A DNA stretch of 64,000 bases from Mixophyes australis (taxonomy: Eukaryota > Chordata > Amphibia > Anura > Limnodynastidae). How positions within the stretch are numbered: position 1 is the stretch's first letter; every line of letters starts with the position of its first letter. Where the stretch lies: positions 61,498,919 through 61,562,918 of the forward strand of contig JAVHZZ010000011.1 in NCBI GenBank assembly GCA_036250195.1, given 5' to 3'. The notes beneath the pieces were generated by a model. It was not told the DNA's origin. It saw only the letters and a program-made list of their open reading frames with translations, and did no database searches. Shown in pieces: positions 46,908 through 58,174 of the stretch. Position numbers and translations under genes: made by a program.

Positions 46908-47820
46908 TTTCCTATGTGCATAGTAAATTTGATAATTTTATATATCATGACTCTGCAATATCATTATACATCATTTTCAACTCTATGCAATCAGGCTACC
47001 GCCCCCAACATTCCACTGGAACTGCTCTCACAATGATTTACTTACTGCAAAATCTAAGGGTAAACCCTTCACTTCATTGGCCTTTGTGACACAGTTATTT
47101 CCTGGTTCACTTCCTAACTATCGAACCTCTACTTTAGGAGCAACTTTTCTCTCGGAATTAAACATGTTTTAATTAACTCATCATGTTGCAATTAACATTT
47201 AGGAAGAGATTTACAGTTGTGAGCAGCCGTATCCTACAATAGCTACATTCGCTCTTCTAAAAGTAAAGCTCTTTTCCGTTTATGTGCTATGTGCAAATGC
47301 ACAAAAAATATTTTTAACAAAACCACAACATGGCGGTCAAACATTGTCCCACCAGGCTGCATTCACCAGCTCGAACCTCCTGGGGCTGGACCCAAAAGTG
47401 GTCTATTACATTCGTCAGGGCCCTCAGCTCCATCCTTGTGAAGCTAGTTTATGCAAGTGAATGAGGATTTTCAACACTCTGCTCATAGATTGGTTTGCAG
47501 GACATGTGTAGGTTAGGTACGTAAATTGTAGTTATTTTCAAGACCATATCTAAAATGGCGGATACATTTTCTTTTCACTTTTCCCTAATGGAGTACCTGT
47601 CATATGCCATTCAATCACAATAGTGGGCCTTACCAACATAAATAGAGGTGTTCCAATGCCTGGGTGTTCACACAAAACAAATGGCAGGAAAATACGCCAC
47701 TGCAAACACTATGCAAAACTGGATAGGCAAGCATTGTGCCTTACTATTTTGTGATTCAGGCTGCATATTAAACTTAGAAGCTAGATAGTGACTCTGTACA
47801 ATTACCCATTCTGAAGAAGA
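46908..47820. other. Left flank of the Harbinger relic
   Basis: No gene is seen. It may include the decayed terminal region of the Harbinger element, but no inverted end was recognised. Confidence 0.35.
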
Positions 47821-47821
47821 G

Positions 47822-48033
47822 ATGACTAGCCACAGTCAAAGGTCCGATAGGTGTAGGAAGCCAAATTTCGCTAACAAAGAGGTTGAAGTGCTGGTGGACA
47901 TTGTGATGGACAAGCTGCACCATACTAACCATCAACTATCAGCCCCCAGTGAAGCACTGCATTTAGGAGGATATTTCTCTGATTGGGAAGATGTGGCACC
48001 TATTCAGAGATCTGTTACTGAGGTCAAAAAGGT
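47822..48033 (+). pseudogene. Harbinger MYB-like protein, exon 1
   Basis: Starts at ATG with a KPNFANKEVEVLVDIVMDKL helix pattern, a Myb/SANT-like domain as in the accessory protein of Harbinger transposons (NAIF1-like). A GTAAGT donor follows base 48033. In its proper reading it joins 48370 in frame. The protein helps the transposase bind DNA in known elements. Confidence 0.65.
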
Positions 48034-48369
48034 GTAAGTAAATAGAAAAGTTTTTCAATTATATTATGTTTGGAATACATCAGCAAAATCGCCACCTTCT
48101 TTGAATATTATCAAACACACAAATGAACTGCAAATTATGGGAATAGTAAACTTAAAACCTTTACAAAATACAAAAATCATTATAATTACATTGTAACTGG
48201 TTTTATGCTTTAAAAATTGTTTATGTGTTTGCTGCAGTCTGTAACTATTGTGTGACTTTTAGGCACCAATATTTTTAATCTCTATCAAAATGTATGTGTG
48301 AACCAGTATTCATTGTCAATATTTGCCAGTATACATTGCAACATTCTTAACTTTGAACATTTCATACAG

Positions 48370-48497
48370 GTGTCAGGACTTTAAGTGCAGGCTGAAAGAA
48401 AACCGCAGACATGCAAGGGGAACAGATGGTAGTCCCATGGAGTGCTTGGACCTCTGCACTCTGCACTGCACAGCATTGGCCTGCATCGATGAATAAG
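48370..48497 (+). pseudogene. Harbinger MYB-like protein, exon 2 (ends early)
   Basis: Follows an ATACAG acceptor. It continues CQDFKCRLKENRRHARGT, the conserved R-rich segment after the Myb domain, then GSPMECLDL. An in-frame TAA stops it at about 48497, short of the usual length. Confidence 0.6.
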
Positions 48498-48714
48498 TGA
48501 TGCAGGGTATGGCACACATAGACACTGGTGAGAGTCCTCCACGAATCACACAACAATAACCTCCAGGTAAATTTGATATTTTATATCAAAATACATGCAT
48601 TGACTATTCAAATGACTTTAATTGTTTAACTAAATAAATCTTAACACCCCCACCAACAATGTATATGTTCTTGTGTTTTCAAAAATCATCTCCATGTGGC
48701 ATTGTGCCTCCTTG

Positions 48715-49268
48715 CCTTTGGGCTATTCTGCGTCACATGCCTGATGGAATGAAGACAAAAAAATGATGGATGCTAACTGGCCATTTAGCAAAAAGGCATC
48801 CCATATAGCCTGGACAATTATCAAGTTGAATTGCTTGTTATTTGAAAAAATAGATGTATTTCCACCCAATTAAACCAGGGCTATATGTGTACCTACTGTC
48901 CCTATATTGTGTGGAAAGCCGGCTATGACAGCAAGCTGACGCTTTATGGGCACAAGGGATTCCTCACTGAGTGGCAGATGGATAATTTGATCGAAACACG
49001 ACAGAGAAGCCTGAAGCACCACTTTCAGCACACAACTAAAGGTTGGCTGGGATAATTCTGCCAAATGTGATCTGGAATGATCCATATGCAGCAAATGTAA
49101 CACCGGCAAGAGTTTGGACAGTTGTGGTATATCCATAGGGATGTTGTACAGTAGTTCTAGGTCACTATACACAATGCGCAGAGGGTCCATGATGACATAG
49201 CACCTCAGTATTTGACATCCCAAAGAGGCATGGCCTGAAGACACATTCCATAGGCTACACAATACCAT
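48715..49268 (-). pseudogene. Harbinger transposase (HARBI1-like) fragment
   Basis: The minus strand is open from 49268 to 48870. It has LSQPTFSCVLKVVLQA (helix-turn-helix region) and AVIAGFPHNIGTVGTHIALV, which matches the FP.V.G.ID.THI block holding the first catalytic Asp. Here the Asp position is changed. A further piece with AKWPVSIHHFFV, matching the RWPG..HDS block, lies past a frame break. It is convergent with the MYB-like gene, as in Harbinger elements. Confidence 0.75.
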
Positions 49269-49402
49269 GATCTTATATAGTTTTGTTTGCTGAGATGAGT
49301 GGTGTCAGGTGTGCAGGTGAATTATCAATCATCCCATTATATTGTGATAAGCAATGCCGTGTTTGGTCATCACTATCATCCATAAGTTATGGCTGCCCTG
49401 GT

Positions 49403-49735
49403 GCAAACCTTATGTCTGAAAAGAAGCGCACTTTTGACTACACTAAATTGAAAACTCATCTCTTTATAAGAGCTTACCCTACTCCCGCCTTTACTCACAC
49501 ACTAATGCACCCTCACAACTGGCTCAATGTCCTCTCTGAGCCACATTCACTCCTCTTGTTTGAGCTCTGTCCTCTTTCAATTAGAATGTAAGCTCTCTCA
49601 TGAGCCATCCTGTGATTTCATGTTTGCAGGAATTTTTTTCTAACTTGTCTGTCCTGTTTTATGCATCCTGTTTTCCACACTCGTCACTGCCATGAAACAG
49701 TGTGTACCTTACAAATCAACTATAATAATAGTAAT
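49403..49735 (+). pseudogene. L2-type LINE 3' end
   Basis: Reads KKRTFDYTKLKTHLFIRAYP, the C-terminal end of L2-type open frame 2. A 3' UTR with AGAATGTAAGCTCTCATGAGC and CTTACAAATCA follows. The rest of the LINE is absent. Confidence 0.7.
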
Positions 49736-49739
49736 TCTT

Positions 49740-50370
49740 CTATTGTACCTCTGCTACTTTTTGCTATTAGATCACTGGAAGTGGACAATCTTTTTTGAAT
49801 AGCGACTAGACGCTCATAACAACAGTATGGTGCTCCGCTTCCAGTGCAGCCTTAATACGTACAAAGGTGCCACTTAACCGCTAAAACATGAAATTACGTA
49901 CATCAGGTGCTCTTATATAAACAAAAAGAGATGGTGATCCTTATCTTAAGACATGATGTAAATGTAGTGTAGAATTTCATCTATTTCAAAGGAAACTCCA
50001 CTCCTTTTTTGTCTAAAAGACACAACACAGAAATATATAGTGTAGTACAAGTTCTGATCCGGAATACATTCTAAAATGTCTTCATAAATAGAATCCAATT
50101 TCCCGTGAGAAATGTCGGCTTACAACTTCACCCATGACTTTCCACACTTCACCCTAATAGGGTGAAAGATTACAAGATTGAAACTTGTACACCGCCTCTC
50201 GCAAACTCCATTTCACTAGCTCTATCCTCATACCATGGTAACTTCGAATGTATCTATATAAACGGCATATAGAAATTTGTAGACATGTCCCGTGATCACA
50301 CGTCCCTCTCCCCAGCTCCTTCACACACAGATAAAATGAACAGGCAATGTGTTTCAAGTTCTTAATTATT
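49740..50370. other. No gene seen
   Basis: AT-rich sequence between the L2 end and the satellite array; no recognisable feature. Confidence 0.35.
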
Positions 50371-50374
50371 TCAT

Positions 50375-50752
50375 TATTTTGACTGTGAGCAGCACACCCC
50401 AAAACAAATACATTTATTTTTTTCCACATTCTAAGGGTTTCTGGTCAAAGTAATTTTGTGAGGGGCAATCTTAGTAACATCTTTAGTAAGTGGACAAAAA
50501 ATGATGTTTTTGGACTGTGTGCAGCACAGCCCAAAAAAGGTAATATTTTAAATTACAGTGTGTTTTCTAGTAAAAGCATATATATGAGGGGCAGTGTCAG
50601 TGACAAATTTTGTAAGAGGGCAAAAAAACAAGGTGTTTTTTGACTGTGAGCAGCATTCCCAAAAAAACCAAATATATTTCTTTGTTTTGAAGTTCGAAGT
50701 GTTCTAGTAAAACAATTTTATGAGGGGCAGTCTCAGTGACATCTTTATTAAC
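50375..50752 (+). repeat. Satellite array, about 130 bp units (left part)
   Basis: Units keyed by GACTGTGAGCAGCA at 50381, 50513 and 50642. Each unit also has ATGAGGGGCAGTCTCAGTGAC and an A-run. The array is interrupted at 50752 and resumes near 51555. Confidence 0.85.
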
Positions 50753-51550
50753 CTCGACAAGCAATCAGCTCAATTGCTTTGTAACACTCTCCGACATGCT
50801 CTCTTCAATTGATCCCACAAATGAAGTGGATGTTTCTACTCTCTCTTTATTTGATCCCACAAATGAAGTGGACGTTTCTACTCTCTTATCATCTTCCTAC
50901 CTTTTTAACTTCTCTCTACCTCCTGTCCTCTTGATCCCATACCCTCATAAATTTGTAGGTCCCTATCTCCTGTGCTCATTCCACCTCTAACTAAAATCTG
51001 TAATCTCTCTCTCTCTCTACTGGTATTTTTCCATCACTATTCAAGCATTCAGTGATTACTCCATTTTGCAAAAACAAAATTCTGACACCAAACTCTCTCT
51101 CAATTTACCACCCAATCTTTCAGCTCCCATGCCCCTCCAAACTTCTCAAACTTCTACACTCGCCTCACACACTTTCTTACAGCAAACAACCTACTGGATT
51201 CTCTTCAGTAAGGCTTCTGCTTTCAACACTCCACAAAGACTGCGCTGACCAAGGTTGTCAATGATTTGATCACAGCAAAGCTGAAGGCCATTACTCTCTT
51301 CTAATTCTTCTGGATCTCTTTGCTGCATTTGACACTGTTGACCACTCTTTCCTCATACAAACGCTACAATCCCTAGGTCTTGAAGGCACTGTCCTATCTT
51401 AGTTCTCATCCTACCTATCTACCCGCTCTTTCAGTGTTAATTTCTCTGGATCCACCTCTGCACCGCTTCCTTTATCAGTTGGAATACCACAAGGCTCAGT
51501 CCTAGGTCCTCTGCTATTCTCTATATACACCACTTCTTTAGGAAAACTAA
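50753..51550 (+). pseudogene. L2-type LINE fragment inside the satellite
   Basis: Reads [19 protein letters not shown], the finger/palm motif A of L2-type reverse transcriptases, then [18 protein letters not shown]. Upstream linker sequence is decayed. Stops and a frame change are present. It is truncated at both ends and flanked by satellite units. Confidence 0.8.
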
Positions 51551-51554
51551 TAAG

Positions 51555-51830
51555 CTCCTTTGGATTTCAGTGTTCTTTGACTGTGAATAGCATACCCCAC
51601 AAAATAAATATATTTCTTTCATTTAAAATCCAAAGTGTTTTTAGTCAAAGCAATTTTGTGAGGGTCAGTCTCAGTGACAGTTTTATTAAGCAGCCAATAA
51701 ACAGGGTGCTCTTTGACTGTGAGCAGCACAGCCCAAAAAACTAATGTATTTATTTCTTTTAAAATCCAAAATGTTTCTAGTGGAAGCATATATTTCAGGG
51801 GCAGTCTCAGTTACATCTTCAGAAGTGGGT
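51555..51830 (+). repeat. Satellite array, about 130 bp units (right part)
   Basis: Units keyed by GACTGTGA at 51579 and 51715, continuing the left array after the L2 fragment. Confidence 0.85.
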
Positions 51831-51838
51831 GTCACATG

Positions 51839-52391
51839 CAAGCTAATTTCTAGAGTTTAAAACTGTAAATGTGTGTTTGTGAATTAATTCCTAGTAATAG
51901 CTTGATATGACTTAGAGGAGCTGTATACAGCCCGGGTTTAAAACCTTAAAAATGAATCTAAATTAATGTGTCCCTTTGATTATATTAAACTCTTCTGTTT
52001 TCCCCAGGGGGTGTTTGTAGATAAGAGGGCCCAAAACCATGGTTACAGAGGAGAGCCCTGAATCAATTTATGGAATGGGTCGTAAAAGTCGAAGCTTTGA
52101 AATATCTTTTTAAGGACAGTGATCTGCAACAAACTCAGAATTTTGATTGCTGAGCCAGGCAGCTGGGTTAAATGTTAATGACAAGCTGGTTAAAGAGGGA
52201 CACAGGAAAATATCATATCATATTTTCTCCAACATATTTATAGGATGCATGTGTGGTATGCAGATGAAGGGAAGCTTATGACATGTTTTGTGAAGGTAAA
52301 ATCATTTTGTAAGCCATTCTGATGAGAACAAGATAATTAAAACCTGCTTGAAAAGCATTATGAATGAGAGTCATGAAACTCTAATTTGCAT
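51839..52391 (+). other. LTR-like sequence left of ERV copy 1
   Basis: Starts TGTCACATGCAAGC and has no coding capacity. It may be the 5' part of an LTR whose other part is 55356-56025, but this is only inferred from layout. Confidence 0.3.
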
Positions 52392-53243
52392 TGTTATGCA
52401 CGTTTTGTCGCTATCCAATAACGATTGTCGAATCTCGATTTGTGTTTCCAACGCACAAATATTTATTCTCAAAAAGTAGCAGAATAATTCAAGCAAAATA
52501 ATAATAAGTACAGCCGTTACTTCTCGCAGGCGCTCTGGATCCAGTGAACAGTCATTCAGGTCTGAAGTCTGTGGTCAAGATGACTGAACACTAAATGAAA
52601 AGCTGCTGCTTATATGCAAACAGAAATACAGTAAAACAATGAAGATAGTGTGTCTTGCTTCTATTGATCCAGGCTTCAGGATGGTCCAGGGGGTTGCAGA
52701 TCATAGGCTAGTTCAAACTAAAGAATCCAAAGGTGGGGGGGTCATCTCTCCAGGGGATGTGCTCCTTTCTTCCCGCCACGACTCCAGTCTCAACTAGTCC
52801 ATTAGCATTTTAAAGTCAGCATCATATTAAAAGGTTTATTCCCTAACATCAATAACTAGAGTATGCAATGTGCGATCTCTTCGCTGAATAAACCGGACAG
52901 CTGCTGATGTAAAGGGGATCAATATGATACCAGACATGAAACGTTTCCTTTAACCTGTACCATATGTATTACTAATGGGCATATAACTTATAATATTACA
53001 CATAAACACTACTATATTTCGACATAAATAACTATGTGTTGCGACTATAATTAATGTGTACTATTTACAAAGATGCGTATTGGTGCGAATATGTGTAAAT
53101 GTGTAAAAACCGCTATTACCACGTGTTATGGTTGCGTACGCCCTTCCACGCTGTAGCGTGCAATACACATCTTTTCAGACAAAGACAACCAAATCTGCTC
53201 GATATTAATTGAAATGACTTTATCCAAATTGCTGAGTTCGACA
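52392..53243 (-). mobile_element. 3' LTR of class I ERV copy 1
   Basis: An 852 bp LTR on the minus strand, from TGTCGAACTCAGC (53243) to GTGCATAACA (52392). On the minus strand it has a TATATAAG-type box, a polyadenylation GAATAAATA and U5. A purine tract CAAAGGGTGGAGC lies directly upstream (polypurine tract). Confidence 0.9.
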
Positions 53244-53272
53244 GCTCCACCCTTTGATAGTGTAATAAACTG

Positions 53273-54517
53273 TCACAAAATCATTGTTTCAAGTTCAGGG
53301 TTATACAACACTTCTTCACAGACCATGACCTCGGTATCTCGCACCACTCTTTCAGTCTCGTTTTCAGTGTTTCCCCTAGAAGACTGTTTTCCACACTTCA
53401 ACACAGTAGGAACACATTTGACACATAAACCAATTGCTAAGATGACACCCAGTAAAAGGAGAAGGAGTTTACCTACACTAGCAACCATTTCCTCTACCCA
53501 CTCCCCAGACCAGAGAACAATTTCACAGGGTTCAACCACGAGAACCAACCTGCCACCTTTTCCCCGACTTCATATATCAAATAATTATGGTTCCTTCGAA
53601 ATTCCCATTTCAGTTGCAGAATTTCATCCATTTTCCAGTCCATAACTTCTTTGAAGTCATCTGTATTATTAGTGATGTACGTGCAACATTTGACACCAAA
53701 CTGGATGACCAAAGTCACACAGTACCCACCAGTAATAGAGGTGAGGTAATTCAGTACCAACTTATGTTGCACTAACTCCTTCTTGTACGCTTATAGTTCC
53801 CTTCCAGTGTACCTGAAAGTGTCATCATACATCTCAGTGATTTTGTCTATCAATTTAGCTAGGTCTTGAATATATTTAAAGTTTAAAGTTCCCCGAGCGG
53901 TCCTGGTGAGGTCTAGAGCAACCATAACTTGAAAACTAGCGGTTTCACTAATCAATGTAGTAGCTATGGGTTCCTCACCAGGAATCATATTTCTCTTGCC
54001 ACGGTGTTCATACTGTGTGCGTATGTATGGTGGTGATGTAGTCTTGTGAATACCAACCATTTCTTCATGAGTAATAGTCATGATTTCAGGAACCAGTTTA
54101 CCTAAGAAACACAAGCCCTTAGAACTCGGAGTCACCCAGGAAAAAGCTTTTCTCCCACAAACAAAGTACACATCATCAGGGAGAACATAAGTAACAGTAT
54201 GCCCATTAATTATATCACATAAGGTTTTGACAAAACTACCCATGCCCAGTGCCTCCATTTGTTCAAGACACGTGTCAGCATAGATGACATTCTTACAATT
54301 ACCTATAGAGACCTTTCCAATGGATACTTTCTTATGTTTAGTTACACGCCCTGTGACGAAATGAGTTTGATAACCCTGTGAGCATGTCTCATTTCTCACA
54401 TAATATGGATTATAGTACTTTTTATAGCCCATGCTGTTTGTTCTCCAGCTCACCAGACTACAACTGCATTGTCCAATAACATGTGGCTAAGGGGACATTG
54501 TAGTTCAGTGTACATAT
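53273..54517 (-). pseudogene. Retroviral env, fusion/transmembrane part (copy 1)
   Basis: An env 3' region in three open pieces: 54453-53791, 53772-53494 and 53548-53273. A stop at 53791-53793 and a frame change near 53540 break it. The middle piece has a Cys...CC immunosuppressive-domain-like motif. The last has a Leu-rich membrane span (VGKLLLLLLGVILAIGL) and a Cys-rich tail. Two more stops lie just upstream of 54453. It ends 30 nt before the LTR. Confidence 0.85.
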
Positions 54518-55355
54518 TGTCGAAGTCAGCTTATCGGATAAAGTCATTTCAATTAAAGTCTAGCAAACTTGGTTGTCTTTGTCTGAAAAGATGCGTACGG
54601 TACGCATCTACGTACAAGAGCACGCTACGGCGTGAAAGGGCGTACGCATCCACTACACGTGGCAGCAACAGTAATTGGTCTTTTACCATACATTCGCACA
54701 AACACACATACTTATAAAATAGTACACATTAATGGTAGTTGCAACACATAGTCAGTTATGTCGAAATATAGTAGTATTTATATGTTATATCAGAGTTACA
54801 TGCATATTAGTGAAATACACGAAACAGGTTGAAGGAATCACATCATGAGTGGTATCATAATGAACCTTGTTACATATCCTACTGTTTGGTTCACACTGCG
54901 AGGGAATCGCAGAGTGCATACACAAGTTATGAATGATAGGGAATTATGAACTACTTAAGACTAAGGAATCTTGGCGGGAAGAGCAGAGCATACCCCCTGC
55001 AGAGATGACCCCCTCCTTTGGATTCCTTAGGATGAACCAGCCAATGATTGACAACCCCTTGGACATTCCTGAGACCTGGACCAATAGATGCAAGCTATAC
55101 CATCTCCATTGTATTACTGTATTTGATTGTGTATATAAGCAGCAGCTTGTGATCCAGTGTGCAGACATTTTGTCCCCAGACTTCAGGATTGAATGACTGC
55201 ACTGGATCCAGAGCGCCTGCGATAAGTAACGGCTGTATTTACTATTACTTCGCTTGAGCATATTATTCTACTTATTGCGAATAAATCTTTGTGCGTTGGA
55301 AACACAAATCGAGGTTCGACAATCGTTATTGGTTAGCGACAATACGCACATAACA
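54518..55355 (+). mobile_element. ERV LTR in opposite orientation (probable solo)
   Basis: An 838 bp LTR homologous to 52392-53243 but on the plus strand. It starts TGTCGAAGTCAGC and ends CACATAACA. The flanks are ATAT on both sides (54514-54517, 55356-55359), compatible with a 4 bp duplication, but AT-rich. It interrupts the env of copy 1. Confidence 0.8.
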
Positions 55356-56025
55356 ATATGTATATTGTTTATTGTATATTGATAACTTGAAGTAAGGTTG
55401 CTATTCAATGTCTTTAAAGTGAAGCCAGGGGTATTATGGGTAGGGATCAGGTTGCCATGTGCCTGAGTAGGAAAACTAAGTAGTGTCCATTGTTCTCACC
55501 AGGCTAGTCCAGACAGCCCATCTAGCAGGGTTCTCTGAAAGGACAGCTCATCTTCACTCCCCTGTCCAACACACCCCCCCCCCTAGTCCAGCACTGACCA
55601 ATGGTTAAGTAGAATAGACGCAGGGTTTTGCCCAGGGAGGGGAAAGACTGTGGAAATGAGACCTGTGATATATAAGGAACAACTCCAGGGGGGAGGGGTG
55701 GTCATGCTTGGATTTCATTCAGGAAGGTGCAAGATGGAGTTTTGAATTGTCGTTTTCTAACTCGAGTCTATATATGCAGTTGAGAGGGATCCATGGGTCA
55801 TGAAGTCTGGACAGCAGGTGACTATATCTCCTTAAGTTATTGGGGTAAGGGACAGATGATGTGGTAAATCTGCCTGGCATTTATTTACTGTGTGTACATA
55901 ATATTGTAGTGTTATTTGTATGACAATAAGTATACTGTTGTATTTTTATAACTGCATTTTGCCTGAGTGACCATACGAATCCTAGAAGGTACTGGGTAGC
56001 ACTGGGCCAGATAAACCCGGTATCT
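55356..56025 (+). other. LTR-like insert in env
   Basis: Non-env sequence between the plus LTR and the env surface part. It has GATATATAAGGAAC (TATA-like) near 55668 and a late ACAATAAGTAT, and ends near GGTATCTTCACA. The boundary with env is at about 56025, by comparison with copy 2. Confidence 0.4.
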
Positions 56026-56790
56026 TCACACGCCCTAATTTGTTGTGTCCATCAACAGTCCTGCCTATTTGTGACCTTGCAAGTCTCCCTCCAAAATGAG
56101 TGTGGTGAGCCATTGTCTGATCTGATAGGTCAGCTTCCCAATTCTCCAGACGCTTTGCATGAGAGATGTTTAGGCACATTAAAGATCTGTCTAAGGAGTA
56201 TTGTCAAAGTTTCAGACTAGGGGACCTAGTGTTATTGTACCTCCCTTCTATGGGCCTCCCTCCCCTCAATTCTAGTACATCAGAGATTTTTAGTGGGAAT
56301 GGCACTAGTCCTATGTTATGCTCTCATTGAGGCACATGTGAGCACACCCAGCACTCAGTTTGGTTTAGAACCTTACCCACTAAGGAGTGATAATTCTCCA
56401 GAGGATGCCCGCCCACGTCCAGATTACTAGTGGACTGGCATCGCTGGATGCACTTCTCTTCAACTAGGGAGTCACAGAACTTGCAGATACAATACTCATC
56501 AGACAATAACCCCTCACACTGTGTCCGAGTTCCCGAGCTAGCAGACCTTTTCATAACCCCTGGACCAAGCTTGATAATGGGCTGCTCTGAGTACTCTAAT
56601 AACTTTTCCTCGATCTCCATCTCATCGGTATAATTACCAGAACCTGCCTCTGTCCTCCATACTCCTTCACAAAAATAGAGTGTCCTAGAAAAAGTAAAAA
56701 CAAGGAAATTCCTGGAACAAAAGAAAAACAAAAACCGCCACTCAATTGCTGGAAAGATAGTTCTGAGACAACGTCTCTGGTTCAGGTGTC
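56026..56790 (-). pseudogene. Retroviral env surface subunit (copy 1), broken
   Basis: From a hydrophobic leader near 56770 it reads a Cys-rich start with CICKFC and KCIQRC, then stops at 56324. Further surface sequence continues in other frames to 56026, where the LTR-like insert begins. It is homologous to 29700-30440. It is in the same frame as pol, with no stop between them in this copy. Confidence 0.8.
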
Positions 56791-56799
56791 TTGACTGTA

Positions 56800-58149
56800 G
56801 GCTTAAGGTCTCACGGAACAAGTTTACGAGTGACAGATCGGTGTCGTCAGTCTCAGTTTTATCTCGCACTTTCTCCGGGTTACTGACTTTCCTGCAGTGG
56901 GTGGAATGGACCCAAGTGTCTCTCTTTGCAACCTTCAGTGATGAGGTACTGGTCAGCAGCACTTAGTACGGACCTTCCCAATGGTCTGTTAAACAACCTG
57001 AGCGTAAGAAATTGCGGATCATAACATAGTCCCCAGGTTCAACATCATGACAGTTCGTTTCTGGCATACCTGGTGACAGCATTTTTAGTTTTTGTTGTTG
57101 TTGTTTTAGCTGTCTGCTCATTTTTATAAGATATTGTACAGTCACTTCATTATTACACTTTAAGTCGTCTTGCGGACTCACGATCAAATGAGTTTGTCGG
57201 CCGAACAGTATCTCAAAGGGGGACAGATTAAGAGGAGGTCTAGGAGTGGTTTGGATGCTATGGAGGACTAGTGGCAAAGCTTCAGGCCACGCCAACCCAG
57301 TTTCAGCCATTACCTTACCAAGCTTGTTCTTAATAGTACCATTTACTCTTTCCACCTTACCACTGGCTTGTGGTAGGTAAGGGGTGTGAAGTCTGGTACT
57401 GATTCCCATGAGCTTAAACATATTTTGGAAAATATCACCAGTAAAGTGGGTACCCCTATCACTTTCAATGATTCTAGGGATACCGAACCTACACACAAAC
57501 TCTTGTACAATTTTCTTTGCAGTGAACACAGCAGTATTGGGGGCTGCCGGATATGCTTCTACCCAACCGGAAAACACATCAATACATACTAACACATACT
57601 TTAGATTCCTGCAAGGTGGTAATTGGATATAGTCAATTTGTATTACCTGAAAAGATCCGTCTGTAGGAGGGATGTGGGATGGCTCAGTTGGAATAGTTTT
57701 CCCGACATTTTTCCTCAAACAAGTAAGACATGACATTGCCTTCTTACCAGCCTGAGAGGAAAATCCAGCAGCACACCAGTATGCTCTCACCAGTTTGCAC
57801 ATACCTTCTTTACCCAGGTGAGTCAGACCGTGTGCTGCTTCATCCAGGCTTGGATAGTATGTTCTGGGAGCTACAGGCTTACTTTGTCCATCTCTCCAGA
57901 GTCCTGAGGACTCTTGACCACATCCCTTCGCCTTCCAGACTGCCTTTTCCTGCAGGGAACACAAATCTTGCATTTCAATTAATTTCTGTATGTCTAATGT
58001 CTGAAAAACCATCATAGTCTCGGTCGATACAGTCATAGGTTGCCCTGCTGCCCATTTAGAAGCTTTGTCCGCCCTGTTGTTGCCCAAGGACACCGGGTCT
58101 TCTTCAGAGGTATGGGCTTTACACTTTCTGACGGCTACTGTCCTGGGTA
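56800..58149 (-). pseudogene. Retroviral RNase H end and integrase (pol, copy 1)
   Basis: The RNase H end (KCKAHTSEEDP) is followed by a complete integrase: an HHCC zinc finger (HGLTH...CLTC), the catalytic core with IDYIQL, ESDRGTHF and KVERVNG (35 residues between the last Asp and Glu), and a C-terminal end with WVHSTHCRKV. One nonsense codon (56963-56965) interrupts it, where copy 2 has CAA. The pol 5' part was lost where the Gypsy LTR joins. It is class I (gamma/epsilon-like) by motif. Confidence 0.9.
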
Positions 58150-58174
58150 ACGAGTTGACATAAGCAGGAACACT

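Noticed and set aside
52387..55360. Target-site duplication for the whole block 52392-55355
   Set aside because: The flanks are GCAT and ATAT, which do not match. Only the plus LTR alone has matching flanks.
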